Shown piece by piece: positions 37,560-50,260 of a stretch of 64,000 bases of DNA. Source of the stretch: Hemibagrus wyckioides (lineage: Eukaryota > Chordata > Actinopteri > Siluriformes > Bagridae); assembly GCF_019097595.1 (NCBI RefSeq), contig NC_080712.1, forward strand, positions 24,722,646 through 24,786,645, in the 5' to 3' direction. The position numbers were made by a program, and so were the translations under genes. How positions within the stretch are numbered: position 1 is the stretch's first letter; every line of letters starts with the position of its first letter. A model generated the notes under the pieces. That model worked only from the letters and a program-made list of their open reading frames with translations. It did no database searches and was not told where the DNA came from.

Positions 37560-37860
37560 TTTTTATCTAGTGTTTGAGCACTTGATCACAGAGGCGTGCC
37601 CTAATCCGAACATCAATGCAGCCCCATCAGCGCAGTGGCTTGGAGCCGCCGGGTGTCAACGGGCCTCCAGCTTGTTTAGGGCTGCTTGTGCTGCAGCTAT
37701 TAAACCTGCAGGGCTGCTCGCTTTGATAGTTCACCTCCAAACGTCTAATCTGATTCACCCTGCCCTGTGCTCTGAAGGGCTTTTCAACAGAGCAGCAATG
37801 AAAGCATCCTTAAAGAGTCTTTTCTCTTTTGGTTTTGTAAAGATTAGGTCAGGTTGGTAG
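37560..37860. promoter_or_regulatory. Candidate conserved non-coding element
   Basis: This is complex, GC-richer sequence in AT-rich surroundings, without repeats, with homeodomain-type TAATC and ATTAAA words. A 130-codon frame (37468-37860) covers it, but its translation is not protein-like to my eye. Conservation is inferred from appearance only. Confidence 0.3.
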
Positions 37861-38734
37861 AACATGACTTAGATTTTGAATTCATCACAGATGCTTTGTC
37901 GTGCGAGTCAGATATGTCATGGAGGATTAGAAATTTTGATTCTCCGACTAATGATGTGCCCTCAGGCCAGGATTCAGATGTGATCCGGTGTTGAGAAGAC
38001 TGCTTTCAAAAGCCTGTTTAATTTAAGTTTTTTTTTTAGGTTGTGTAAGGGTTCAGCAGTAAACCTCAACTGAATGTGCAATATGAGTTTAAGCCCCGAG
38101 TAGTACAGCGTGTATAGACTTGAATCTTGAATAGGAATGCCAGATCCACAAGTTTAACAAATTCCAGTAAAGGGAAAAGAATGAGTCCGCAACATAGGGT
38201 TTGTTTTTCTAACAGCTTACGCTCATGGCAAGCGTGAGAATCTGTGTGTGACAAAGACCAGGCACTGGTAATCTCTCCCTGTGGGAGTGGAATAGGTGTT
38301 TCTAGGTATTTCTTGGTCTTTTGTGGTTTGACCTTTGGGGATCAGATCAGCCTTGAGGGTAATTTGGTAAAAGAAAAAAAAAGAAAAAAAAAAAAGCCTA
38401 TACTAAGTGATCTCTGCATTGTAATTAATTTTCATAGGTAATACTTGTCTGCATATCCATATGAGTGTTTGTAAGACAAAAGGCTGAATAATATTTACAA
38501 TTAAATTAAATGATGTCTCCTGAAGTATGTAGCCTCCGTCTGTAATTTTATAATTGTGGCCTATGTGTGAATAAACACAATCTGTAGTCACAAGTACTGC
38601 AGACAAAGAAAGCCACTCAGATTCATGTTGCCTGTTTTAGTATGCAAAAGAGATCTGAATTCTTGAGGAAATGACACTCATATAGGTTACACACAGTTTG
38701 TATAAGGCTCCACTGTGGAGACCGTTCTTGTCTC

Positions 38735-38880
38735 TAGCGTTCATTACAAGGCTGGGGTTGACTGCTGGGGCCACAGGGGCACCAGCGCCGTGGCGACTGG
38801 CTAGGTCAAGATTAGGGTCAGCATTGTTTAGTCTGTCCACTGCAGCTTTCCGCTTGCAAAAGGTCTGCATTTATGTACAG
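38735..38880. promoter_or_regulatory. Candidate conserved element or unrecognised exon
   Basis: A GC-rich island with a minus-strand frame reading KRKAAVDRLNNADPNLDLAS. The translation looks more protein-like than that of its neighbours, but no family is recognised and no clear splice sites frame it. It contains TGACCTAG, a nuclear-receptor-like half-site, on the minus strand. Confidence 0.25.
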
Positions 38881-39839
38881 CACCATTCGTCTGTGGAGGC
38901 CTGGGAAAGCTGCAATTCTGGCACTTTCATCCAAACTGTCCACCTTTCACCAGTTAGATACACATACATGGGAAATGACAAATGTACACAATACTTTTAT
39001 AGCTGTTTCTGTTGACCATTGTGAATCATAAGCTCCATTATATTATGACATCTGCTCAAAGTTCTATCTAGTTGCTGATTCTGAAATATGAAAATAAGTT
39101 AACAGGGGTTTAAAACAAACATGAGGGTCTGCTGTTATTGGAAAATGATCAATAACTGGAATAAATAGATACAGAAAGCTTCACCATATCAATAACTATA
39201 TTTTTGTCTTTGTTGAATAACCACACATTCTTCTATTTGTTTATTGTTAAGCTTTGCTTATGTAGATTGGCAGTTCTACAGTTTTTTTATTTATTTATTA
39301 ATAAGCTCTTATCTATTAATAATAAAAATAAGTGAAACCTGTGACTTGCCTAAGAGCTAGCACTACTGTCCAAGCTGTTCTGTAATAGACAATTCATTAA
39401 CACAATATCTCAAAATTAATTTGAGAATGCTGCGTTATAAAAAAGACCTCCATAAAAACTGTCACTGATATAATTTTGGAACAAGGACATTTACGCTAGA
39501 TCATTTTTAGACTTTGATTTCTAATTCTCAGTGTTTTGGGGAGTGCTGTTGACTCCTTGTCCATTTCGTTTGAAATTGAACTTTAATAGGTAGCAAGGCC
39601 CATGTGCTTTGTTGTGTTTCTCAGCTGAAATGAAACTCTCTCAGTCGACTGAGCAAACAGCTCTCAGAGACAAATAACCATCCTTCAGCGGAGGTGATAT
39701 ATACGAACAGGAGAGTGCTATACTCGATAAGAGCAAATTCTTGGTCAACTCCTTTTATGTAAGATTTAGCTTTAATGGAAATAGCTTACTTACCCATTTT
39801 CCTTGCTCATTTCTCACATTTTTGCCTACAAAGCCATTG

Positions 39840-40490
39840 AAATTGGATGATAAAATATCTGTGTTTTAACAACCTGTCAGGCTCTGATAATGTGTGAAAA
39901 GGTAATTTGAGCAGGCTTTCCAAAGAGTCACTGTTTACTTCACAACTACAGCTTTCTCATCTCTCCGACCATGAAGCTAAAAAACAATGCCGAAGAAAAA
40001 TCACTCTGCATAATTAGGAACAACTGCACAATACAATGTACAGAACTAACACAGAAAACATATATTTATTGTCTTGAAGAAATTTTTCCTTCTTTATGGA
40101 AGAAACTTAATATCCTCCAAGTGAAAGCTGCCAGGAGCCTGATTTCTTCTGTGCAATTCAGAAAGCGACTCAAATTGAGCAATTCTGTCTTTCTCCTGGG
40201 ACATCGAAGCCCCAATCTGTGACCGAAAGTAAAATGTAATTGTAATGGTGGTTAAAGCAAAATCGCACAAGGTCATTAGAATAACAGAGACTTCAAAATA
40301 CATTACCCAAAGTGTCAGCAAGATGTTCCGCTATCACTGACAGAGCTCTCTATCCAATTTTCCTCTGCTCTGCTTGGCAGATCCCCAGCAGCGAGGGGCT
40401 CATGGAGAAAAGCCCAGCCTCGGGATAAGTGGTTATGATTTCAAGCAGCGCGACCCAGATTGCGTTGCAGTCCTAATGTGTAAGTACTCC
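39840..40490. promoter_or_regulatory. Candidate conserved non-coding block
   Basis: About 650 bp of non-repetitive, compositionally even sequence with several ATTAG/TAATTG-type words and CACTGACAG. It ends in a GC-richer stretch (40380-40485). No coding match was found. Confidence 0.3.
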
Positions 40491-41139
40491 TCAACCTTTT
40501 CACAATAAACACAGGCAAAGGAGATTCCTTTTCACACAAGATAAATTTACTTCTATCACCAGCTGCACCGGTAATAGTCATAAAATGAAATCTGGCCTCT
40601 GCTTAGGGTTTTTTGTGTCCTAATGGCTCCCTTGGCTATAAAGGATAGTGAAAGTTAAGATTCTAGTTTCAAGGCCAGCTGGATTATTCAATATGAATTC
40701 TGACAATCCTAATGTATGCCATTTATAGATTTGGATTAAGCGATTTTCCATCTAATACATAAACAGACAGTTGTATGGATAATAATTAAGATTATATTTT
40801 GCTACTGGCTATAGATTTTCTCAGTCAACAGGGCAGTAAATGGTTTCAACGATTGGCTTGGTTTGTTTATTTACAGTGTTCACCATCCAACTATGGCAAG
40901 TGATAATCTACACACTTTCTCAATTTTTATATGCATTCACATGGCAGTGTTCTCATCAGCAAATGTGGCATAACCTAACCTGTGGTAGTTAATTGTTCTA
41001 TGAAGACAATAGAGTGTTTGCCAGGGAGTAGCTAAGCATAAATTGCTTAATTGATTTGTTCATATTAAAAACACTTGTTGGTAAACAAGAGCTTCATTAT
41101 GTCTGATGGAATAGGGAATCCATTGCATAATTATACATT

Positions 41140-41520
41140 CATCTGTGATGTTAAAAGGTAATGTGATATTCCCCCACAGAGCTCTGATTAACTCGGGCCT
41201 GTTTAAAATTCAGACTACAAATTAAAGACGAGTAGAGATCCTGTATTTTTTCCACCTCAATATCCTAGAAAGTGAATACATAAAACATCCTGTTCCCTGG
41301 TGTCAGCACAATTAGTTGCTAAATAAAATGCCACTCTGTTGTGTGCATTGTTTTAATTACACAAACTGAGTGAATTAGTGCCTCATTTAAGTAAAATAAA
41401 TAGCCATGTTTGCTGAAACCAAATTTCCCCTGAGAAGTGTGCAAAGAGGGCAAATTAGCAAAGGAAATGTAAAATATCACCACGTCGTCATGGGAGAGAT
41501 GCACAGACTGGAATGATGTT
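41140..41520. promoter_or_regulatory. Candidate conserved non-coding block
   Basis: Non-repetitive DNA rich in homeodomain-type words (GATTAA, CAATTAG, TTAATTAC, GAATTAG). No coding match was found. Confidence 0.2.
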
Positions 41521-42206
41521 AGAATTTGCTAAAACACATAAATAAGACTGTGGTTCAAAAGGCTGTTGGGAAAAACCATCCCATAACCACTAGTGGACAG
41601 ATATAGCACGGATAAGCAGTTACCTTAAAACCATTTATATGTGCCCATATATAGCATACATAGATTTTAGAGAGACAGGGTGCAGGGTGCCCACAGACAC
41701 ATAGATGCCCACAGACACTTTATCATCTGTTCACTTTTCAGACTAAAGGACCGGAGACAAGCCTTGCACTACTACTGTGGCTTTTAATCAGCTTCCCACT
41801 CAAAGGCATTACTTTTTTTCACATATCTTTAATGAATCTTTAATGAAATCCTTCATGTCACCAAGCTAACAGATGTGATCCGGTACCATGTGGTGAAATT
41901 ATATGATATTCTTAGATCATAAATTGGATTCCAGTTTCTTACAGCCTTTACATAATTATGTTTAATTGTTTATAATCACCAAACTGTGCTTTTATGTAGT
42001 TTTTGATTTTGTCACGATCATGGCACCTTATTTAAAGTTGTTTAAAGAACATATTCTGACTTTCTTGCAACTCGAATGTTTTTTTGCTACCATAACCATT
42101 CTGGAAACTAGCATAGTTGTGATTTATTGATTTGCACTTTGCTGTATTCTGTTATAGTATAAGTGTTCTTCTGCTTAATTCTGATAGTATTTCATCATAA
42201 GAAGTA

Positions 42207-42270
42207 TTGTGTGTGTGTGTGTGTGTGTCGGCATGTGCCTGCCTATGCGCTTGTGTGTGAGTGAGTGTGG
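42207..42270. repeat. TG-rich array with unique insert
   Basis: (TG)n at 42209-42228 is followed by a 22-nt non-repetitive word (42231-42252) and more TGTGTG/GAGTG. The same 22-nt word recurs at 44402-44423. Confidence 0.9.
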
Positions 42271-43078
42271 GGGATGTTTGGGTTGTTGGGTTATATTTTC
42301 CATCTGCCATTTGGCTCTTGGCTGACAGTCTTGCGTTTTATGTTTTGTGTCTGTCTCAAGAACTCTATCGTTAAGAAGACTTTCTTCTTGTGTAGATTTC
42401 TCTGGCAGACCAGTCTATGCACCCTTTCAAAAACCTATATGATATCATGCAGTGCCTGGCGTTCAGTATCAGTGTTGTTTCCTGCCCATGTTCCACTGCC
42501 TGGAAGCTCCTTGACCGACATGTCAAAACATATCTGTCTTCCTGTGGTGTGATTATGATGACATGGCTGTTTGCTGAAGGAGACAAGAAGCTGAAAGAGC
42601 CACTTGCCTCAGTGACATGCCATGCTGGCAGGTTGTGACCCAGAGTCATAGCAAAGCTCCTTCAGCTGAATGGAGAGCAAGGGCTGTAAGGGCACAAGTT
42701 CATGTTCTGTGGGCATTATTGTGAAGCAAACTTGAGTCTTTGATGTCTGTGTCCCCCTCGATTGCACTCATGTGATTAAGTGTGGTTGAAGAGGCATGTA
42801 ATAAGTTTATAGTCTTTGAGAAAACATAAGCTTCAGTTTTACATTTTTGTTGGCATGCTGGCCCTAATACTAAGAAACAGTTATATTCGAGCAATGATTT
42901 ATGTCTATTTTATTTTACTTCTAATATCACAACCATCAGCTACTTTAAAAAAAAATCATAATCAGGTGCCAAGTGAACCACTTAAAAATCTCTTTGTTAT
43001 CCCTTTACAATGTTCTGTATTTTTTTGTATAAATGAAAATCTGCAATGTGTTACGCTTCATCTAATCTTCATCTTCAT

Positions 43079-43111
43079 CAGTTAAGCTTCATCTAATATG
43101 AAGCTTAACTG
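43079..43111. repeat. Perfect 14-bp hairpin with 5-nt loop
   Basis: CAGTTAAGCTTCAT, CTAAT, then ATGAAGCTTAACTG. It is preceded by CTTCATCTAATCTTCATC-type direct repeats that share the arm sequence, so it may have arisen by template switching. Confidence 0.9.
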
Positions 43112-44374
43112 AGTGGAGGTTATTGCTGCTTAAGGACTATTTAAATAACTGTAAAAAACTATAATCATTTTTGTAAATAAGTTCTAGTTCTAGTGTAGTT
43201 TTAGGAGAGAGATACAGATAACTGTAAAGGCTCCACAAACTTTCTATCTGCACTGTATTTTAAAATATAAGCCTTGTGCAGTTTGGATGCATAAGAATGT
43301 TGGGAATGTCATCTTTCAGATTTTCTATCTGTATTACAACCTAAATTTACAATTACATTGCAACACAAGGGCCTATCTAAGTGAATAAGTGAATACTTAA
43401 ATAAAACCTTTTTCTGAAAGCTGTATTGGCTCTCAATTTATTGAAATAATTTACCTTCATCTTTTACTTATATATCAGCGTTTACTTGTGTGTCTGTAAT
43501 TAATATACCTAGATGTGTTTAAGCAGTGATGATCTGTGCATTTGTCTGAATATTAATATTAGTTCAGTGCATATCACATAGCAGTGGAGTGATGAATACT
43601 TATATTGAATCCTTATATTGTTACAGTGACCACTGGAGGGCAGTGTTGAGCTTATGGTAAGGCAGAAGCCAATAGCTTTCAGAGAGCAGAAATAGAAGCA
43701 TATTTTTACTTTTTCATTGTTTCTTGGCCAGGCTGGAATCGACAGAGACCAGCGCTACACATCTACTCGCTGTAAGTGTAAGAGTCAGCTGGCTCAGTCA
43801 GAGAGCATCTGGCCGCCGGAACTGTCATTCATATGCCAGTATGAAGAATGGGTTCGTCCAGTTGTTTTCAGGGCAGGCATGTTTCTCAAATTGTGTTGAT
43901 CCAACATGGTGTTAGACTGGCCAGGAATGCTTGTCCATTCAGGCATTATAGTCAACACATCTGTTTAATCTGTAATTATCATCTTCAGTCTTTATGACAA
44001 AGATGTGTGTTGTTTGTTTGCTCCCCACTAAAGACCTATCATTTTGAGCTATGAATACTTAACCCTTACAAAAGTAATATTTTCTGCAGTAAAATCAATG
44101 CAGTGCTATGCATTTTGGAGGAGATATTGATTTGTCTTTATTGGACCTTGATTTATATATAGTGTAAATTTAATGTATGTTTTCAGTCCCTATACAGTCT
44201 GTGTTGTATAATCTGGGACCAGCGATGAGAGAAGTGTGTGAGAAATGAAGAGATCTAAGGAGAGCCGGGAATCACAGAAGTGTTTGATTCCAATTCAGAC
44301 CTAACAATGTAATAAAAAGCTGCATGGTTAAGCCTGATGAATTAATAAAGGGGAAGCAGATGGGTCCCTGGAGC

Positions 44375-44440
44375 TGTGTGTGTGTCTGTGTGTGTGTGTG
44401 TGCATGTGCCTGCCTATGCGCTTTGTGTGTGTGTTTGTCG
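44375..44440. repeat. TG-rich array with the same unique insert
   Basis: (TG)n runs flank the 22-nt word at 44402-44423, which is identical to 42231-42252. Confidence 0.9.
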
Positions 44441-46232
44441 TGTTTGGGTGCAAACCTCACCAAGGCCACAAAGCAATGCCACAGTTGCTGAGATGAGACA
44501 ATGCTAAGGTGTGTAATGAGGAGGCAATACTGCATGAATAAAATATGAAAGGAGTTATTATCATGCTTCAAGCTAGAATATGTGTCACATTGATCTTTCC
44601 CGATCTGAATATTCTGATAAATAGCACCATATGCTCATTCTACTAGAATTCATCTATACCTCGGTAAATAAATAAGTCTTTAGCTGAGTCCTAGTAGCTG
44701 ATAACGGCCAAGGTGTAAAGCACTGTGTGTACTGTTTAGTGTTTAATCTGCGTGATGCCCACAAATCCTGTTAGGTTGTGACCAGTGACTCTAAGAGGTC
44801 GAGTTGTTGTGATCATACTTCATTCAGTACTTAGGCTGCTTATATCCACTTTAATATGCTGTGGCCCACCCAGTGTGTTTGGCATGTCAGCAATGAAGTG
44901 CTGGTGGCACCCAGCTGCTGATTTACAAGCCATGGAGATGTCAAGGTTAGAATATAATCTCCAGCCTGACTGTGAGCAATAAGCTGGTAGAAGTGTGTGA
45001 GAGGGGCGGCTGCCACGAGAACCAATTTCCCATAGCTGCATCCTCCACAATTTACCCTTGTCTCTTTCTGCAGGTTCAATTTAATTATTTTGTTTCTTTC
45101 TAAAGCACTACAAGGTTCCGTAATGACAAATAAAGGAAACTCACTAAATTCTGTGCTGACAGAGACATGTAGGAGGAAAGGGCACATCAGTGCTGTTTGT
45201 CTTACAAATGTGCACACAGCGACTGGACTCGCAAGTTTTCCCAGCCTGCCAACAACATGGGAGCGGGCAGCATATTGGAAGGAAGTGTTTATTTATTCAT
45301 TTGCCTCTGGCTCTTTAGTTTCAAGAGACCTAGGAAAACTTGGCTAAGGCTGTCTCCCCCGACCCAGTCTCTCCATGCTCACAGGGGCCTTGCCAAGACA
45401 CATCACACCTACTCTGCCACACACAAACATACACACACGCACACACACGCACACGCACACAGGACGTCCTCAGATTAACGACACGATGCTCATTTCAGAG
45501 CGTAATTAATCAGAGCTCAGCCGGGGCCTGCATGGTTTATTTGTTTTTCATCATCATACATTTTACTTTCATTTTTGAAATTTGATTTTCTGAGTCTGAT
45601 CTGATATACTTATGAATAAAAATCTAAAAATTGATAGCTTTTATTTTTAATTACATTTAGTTATTTAGTACATCATTCTATCCCAGAGTCACTGAAATGT
45701 TGAAGCTGCAAAGAAACTAAATAGCCCCTAACTTGAAAGACAACAGTCAAAGTGCTAGACTGTAGATAGGTGTAGATGGTAAAAAAAGACAAATTTAAAA
45801 ACAAATTAAAAAAAAAAAACAGTGAGAGAAAAAGTACATTATACTTAATTTTGTATCAATTATTATTTTTTTCAGCCACGGTTTCATGTGTTGGAGGATG
45901 GGACATAAATAATAATATTAATGCAATAATTACAACAACCAAAGAAAAACAGATACTGTCAAAAGATTAAAATATAAGGAGGAAGTTTTTGTGTAGTTTT
46001 AATGCACATCAGCATTCTGAATGCTCTGTGTAGCTGTTGTATATGAACAGAGAGCAGGAAGACAGTGCCATTTACATTAAACCTAAATTCTTAACCAAGT
46101 ACACAAAAAAACATAAATAAAGGAAAAAAATAGAAAGCATATTAAATATTACATAGTACTTGACTGCCAAAAAAAGTAGCAGCACTTAGAACTGTGACAC
46201 ATTAGTGTAAAAAAATGACCTATACTCACTTC

Positions 46233-46896
46233 TACACTCACAAATCTTTATTAGGGACACCAGCACATTCATACAGTTATGTCATCCGCCAATCATGTGG
46301 CAGCAGCACACTGTAAGTAAATCATGCAGAACAACAGTCTCTACAGTTTACACAGAATAGTACAAAAAAACATTGACTGAGTGACAGTTCTCTGGGTGGA
46401 AATGCCTTGCTTATAAGAGAGGACAGAGAAAAATAGGCAGACTGATCCTAATTCATCTATATCATCAGAATAAGAATCAAAATACTTTACTGATCCCCTC
46501 AGGGAAATTGTTAAAAACTCATATAGTCACTTTTCACAACCATGGTGAGCAGAACAGCATTTCATTTTGCACAAAACAATAGGTTCCTCTCTTGTCAGCC
46601 TAGAACAAGAATCTATGGCTATCATGGGCACAGATTTACACAGACTAGACAGTTGAAGCCCATGATAGTCTAGATATTGTTGATTATGGCTCACAGGGGT
46701 GGAATCTGATGTGGTCTTCTGCTGTTGTAGCCCATCCACTTAAGATTTTAATGTCTTGTGTGTTCTGAGATTCTTTTCAGCTCTGCATAGTGGTAAAGTG
46801 TGCTTATTTATAATTGTCCCATAAATTCAAACTCTAGAGACTGTTGTGTGAAATCAACAATTTCTCAGATACTGATCACATGCTGATCACATGGTC

Positions 46897-46900
<4 letters not shown>
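46233..46900. mobile_element. Fold-back Tc1-like element with nested LINE tail
   Basis: The left arm starts TACACTCACAAATCTTTATT and follows the same family as 7851-8690 in the plus direction up to about 46650 (CAGACTAGACAGTTGAAG). From about 46656 to 46890 the sequence is the reverse complement of the same region: CTATCATGGGC on the left mirrors GCCCATGATAG, and AACAGTCTCTA mirrors AGAGACTGTT. The left arm is interrupted at about 46466-46530 by a LINE tail (ATACTTTACTGATCCCCTCA). It adjoins a TA array on the right. Confidence 0.7.
46466..46530 (-). mobile_element. Short LINE 3' tail inserted in the Tc1 arm
   Basis: ATACTTTACTGATCCCCTCA and AGGGAAATTG form the reverse-complement 3' end of a fish LINE family, also present after the GATA array at 53492. 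It interrupts the transposon between GATCCTAATTC and GGTGAGCAGA. Confidence 0.6.

Positions 46901-46977
<77 letters not shown>
46900..46977. repeat. (TA)n microsatellite
   Basis: About 76 bp of uninterrupted TA repeats immediately after the fold-back element. Confidence 0.97.
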
Positions 46978-46980
<3 letters not shown>

Positions 46981-47885
46981 CATATAAGATTATCAAAAAA
47001 TATTATAACGACTTTTTTTGCAGTTGTTGTTTGCTTTTAGATATTTAAGAGGAAATCTAAATACTTAATTTAATTTGATTTCTGTAGTGACTTTAGAAGG
47101 AGGAGGGAAAAAATCCCAATCTGATATGCATAAATTTGATGTTGCAGTACTGCAAAAGGAAAAATAATCACTGGAGGTGAGGAGGCACTGCATAATATAC
47201 AAACACTTTATGATTTACTTTTGCCAAACACACTCTAAATAGACTCTGAAGTCATTAAACACAGGGGTTTATGCAGTTTGCTTTCAGAAAAGTCAAAATG
47301 TCCATTATTCCACTTGCTCAACAAGCATTGGGCTAGCATATAATGGCATTAACTAGCTAGCTATCCATCAATGATAACATCCATTTCAACAATACACACT
47401 TTAACTCTATGTAGAATGTAATTTAAGCACAATTGAGTTAAGCAAACAAAAAGGATTCCTAATTGTGCCCTATATTTTTTGGAGGTAGTGAGTTTGAATC
47501 ACGATGTTTCCAGAGCCAACAAAACTGGCCATGCTCTCTGGGTGGCAGAAATGACATTAATCTTTCTCTCATTAATCTCTCAGTCACAGCGACACCAGCC
47601 ATGGGCTTCTGTGAGCTCATGTGAACAGAAAAAGGCAGATATAATTTTCCTCTGAGTGTTACATGGCCCTGTCATGCAGCATGAGCAGCAGTTCAATAAG
47701 ATGTGGTTGCTGGCTTCACGTCTTAGTGAAAGCATGTGCTAGCCTTCATCCTCCTCGGTTGGTAGCTGTTGTGTGAGCTGGCTGTTGGGGAATTGGCAGA
47801 TTACCAACTTGGGAAGAATTAAATTATTACTTTGAGCTTAGGAGACCAAAACAATGAGGATAGTAAGTATGTAGTGTTATTACAC

Positions 47886-47892
47886 GCACAAA

Positions 47893-47931
<39 letters not shown>

Positions 47932-47932
47932 C
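47886..47932. repeat. Compound (CA)n(GA)n microsatellite
   Basis: CA repeats pass directly into GA repeats. Confidence 0.96.
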
Positions 47933-48423
47933 ATTACATATGCTTTTGTAGATCACACCATAACAATAGTAGTTAGCTGAGCTGCTGCTATTAAATAGCT
48001 AAACTCACTAATTGCTTAAAAGACCTTCTAATTGTTAAAATTCAATTTTTCTTTTGCTTTATTTATAAATATTTATAGTTTGTGGCAACTGTATATCCCT
48101 TTTGGAACATTGTGGCTAGCAAAGAACAACAAATAACTCCAAAAGCTAATGTTAACTATCTGACAAACACATTAACAACACATTCTAGACCCACTGAGAC
48201 CCACTGTCTATACTTTTAAAGTATTTTAAAACAAGAGTGGCTTTAATTTATAAAATGAAAAGCTAAGCTGAGTGGGGAGAAATTCTGATCAGACAGATGG
48301 AGCTGGAGAGAGATTTGTCACCTCTCGTGTGAAAAGCCCTTAAGTTGTCACCACCTCTTATCCCCATTTTAGCTCTGTCAGTCTATCTGCTCACAGAGCT
48401 TAAACTTGGAACTTGACTGTAGA

Positions 48424-48645
48424 CATTAAGTACTGTGCAAGTCTTAGACACCCTCTTTTTTTGTCTTACAAGCCATATTACTGCTTGAAATACTGTAAAT
48501 CCTATATTTGAAAACAACAAATGAACTACTACTAATACAATGCATGAACTACTACTAACTTCATTTTAACACATTAAAAAACCATAGAAATCATACTTGG
48601 TTTGATTTTAAAACCCAAGAAAAAGTCGGCACAGAGTATTGCATG
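48424..48645. mobile_element. Possible short Tc1/mariner-derived MITE
   Basis: The left end has GTACTGTGCAAGTCTTAGAC, close to a terminal repeat common in fish mariner-type elements. The right end (AAGTCGGCACAGAGTATT) is a weak inverted match. There is no coding sequence between them. Confidence 0.4.
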
Positions 48646-48960
48646 TTGGTGTTTATTGTAGGATGCTTTTTAGCGTCTGTCAGATATGCAGCTTGGTGCA
48701 GCATCCTTAAGAGAGTGCAACTGAGAGTGAGTTGATGTGGTGTTTCATAGAGGAGATGTACCTGTCTGGTCTCTGGTGGCGATTTGTGTGGTGTTCCAGC
48801 AGGTCAGAGGAAAGGTCACCTGAGAGAAATGTGCATCATTGCGTCTGTAAAGCTGCCAGGTCTCTGTGATGCGATCCTATTCACACCTCTCTCCTCATTC
48901 ACAAGGTAAACTCATGCTTTCCCCGTAAGGTTGTCCTCACAGGACACGTATCAACACTGC
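48646..48960. promoter_or_regulatory. Candidate conserved non-coding element
   Basis: A mixed-composition, non-repetitive stretch distinct from its AT-rich flanks, with no coding match. The call rests on appearance only. Confidence 0.2.
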
Positions 48961-49643
48961 AACACCCAGACACCATTTACAAACTTGCAGTGCTCTTAGG
49001 CTTTTACTTAGTCCTATATTTAGCTTTGAGCCATATTAAAATGTAGTCTGTTAATGGCTGGAACGTCAGCTTCCAGAAAAATAAAAGGAGGAACTATTAT
49101 TTTTATTACTGAATAAACATTAAACTCAGGTTTACTCTCAGATTTAGAGATTTTTCTTGCTCTAACACATCCAATTTTTCTCATCATTATTAACAAGCAC
49201 TTTCTGTGCCAAGTCAGTTAAACTACTAACCTTTACACTGTGAGATACCTACACCAGGATCTGTCTGTTCTACAGTATATACAGAGCTACATTACATTAT
49301 AGTGAGAGCTGTGACTCTAAAAGTCTATATGCCCTTATAGCACATCTCATCATGTTGTGTTGGACTGTATGAATATTTTATCCCTGCAGATATTCTCCCT
49401 CTTACCTGTACAGCTCTCTCTGTTTATGCAGAACAGAAATTTCAGAATACCCCCTCCCTTTTATCATCTATTTTTGAATACCTTCCTGAGTTAATATCAG
49501 TGTTCTTCTGTGAGTGTGCTGTGTGGGAGTGGGGTTGTGTATTAAGCTTATTGAAATGTAAGCAGAATGCTCCCATAGTGCTTATATGGTGACACAGAAA
49601 TGTGAAAAGCTTTTCTGGCAGGGAGAATAGTAAAGTCATATGA

Positions 49644-49672
<29 letters not shown>
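49644..49672. repeat. (CA)n microsatellite
   Basis: About 26 bp of CA repeats followed by GACACAGACAGACAC. Confidence 0.95.
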
Positions 49673-49675
<3 letters not shown>

Positions 49676-50084
49676 AGACAGACACATTTTTCACATTTTT
49701 TGACCTGACTAATGTGGAGAAAAAAAAGAAAAGTATAAAATATCTGTATAAAGTGTAATGCTTCTGTTTATTCTACAATGTTTAGAGCCAGTAGAAATCA
49801 AAAGAGGGTCTGACATTGTGTGTTTGTGTGTTCTGTAGGAGGTTGATAAGTGGTCAGTTAACCAAATTATCTCTCAACTGCCATGAGATAAAAAAACATG
49901 TAAGGAGAGATCAAGTTCATTTGTGTAGTTATTTTACATTCAGATCATAGACTAATGATTTGTTTTATGTGATCATTTATTTTGTATTTGGTAACCGGAT
50001 TTTGTGGGACTGCAGGAGAGGGGTGAGATGGAAAAAATAAACAAAACTGACAACCTTTATGCATTATTTTGCATTGGGATAGGG

Positions 50085-50260
50085 GCCTGCAAACCTGTCC
50101 AGGCTGTGGGCTTTCATTCCAACCAAGAAAAACCTACACCTGATTTCACTTGTCTAATCAGTTCATCTTAGTCTCAAATCAGCTATCACGTGTGCCTCCA
50201 ATTTGGCTGTAATGAAAACCTGCAGCCACACTGGCCCTTTGCAGATAAGACTGAAGACGC
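50085..50260. mobile_element. Interspersed DNA-transposon-like repeat fragment
   Basis: CATTCCAACCAAG near the start and AATGAAAACCTGCAGCCACA near the end, with CTTAGTCTCAAATCAGC between them, match a dispersed fish repeat I recognise. The two flanking halves (CTTTCATTCCAACC and TGTAATGAAAACC) are partly inverted relative to each other. The class (hAT-like) is a guess. Confidence 0.45.

Noticed and set aside
37468..37860. 130-codon frame
   Set aside because: It may look coding because the DNA is complex and GC-richer. A conserved non-coding element is more likely, and no family is recognised.
45650..45700. ACATTTAGTTATTTAGTACA, resembling another LINE 3' tail
   Set aside because: Similarity is too weak and no LINE body follows.
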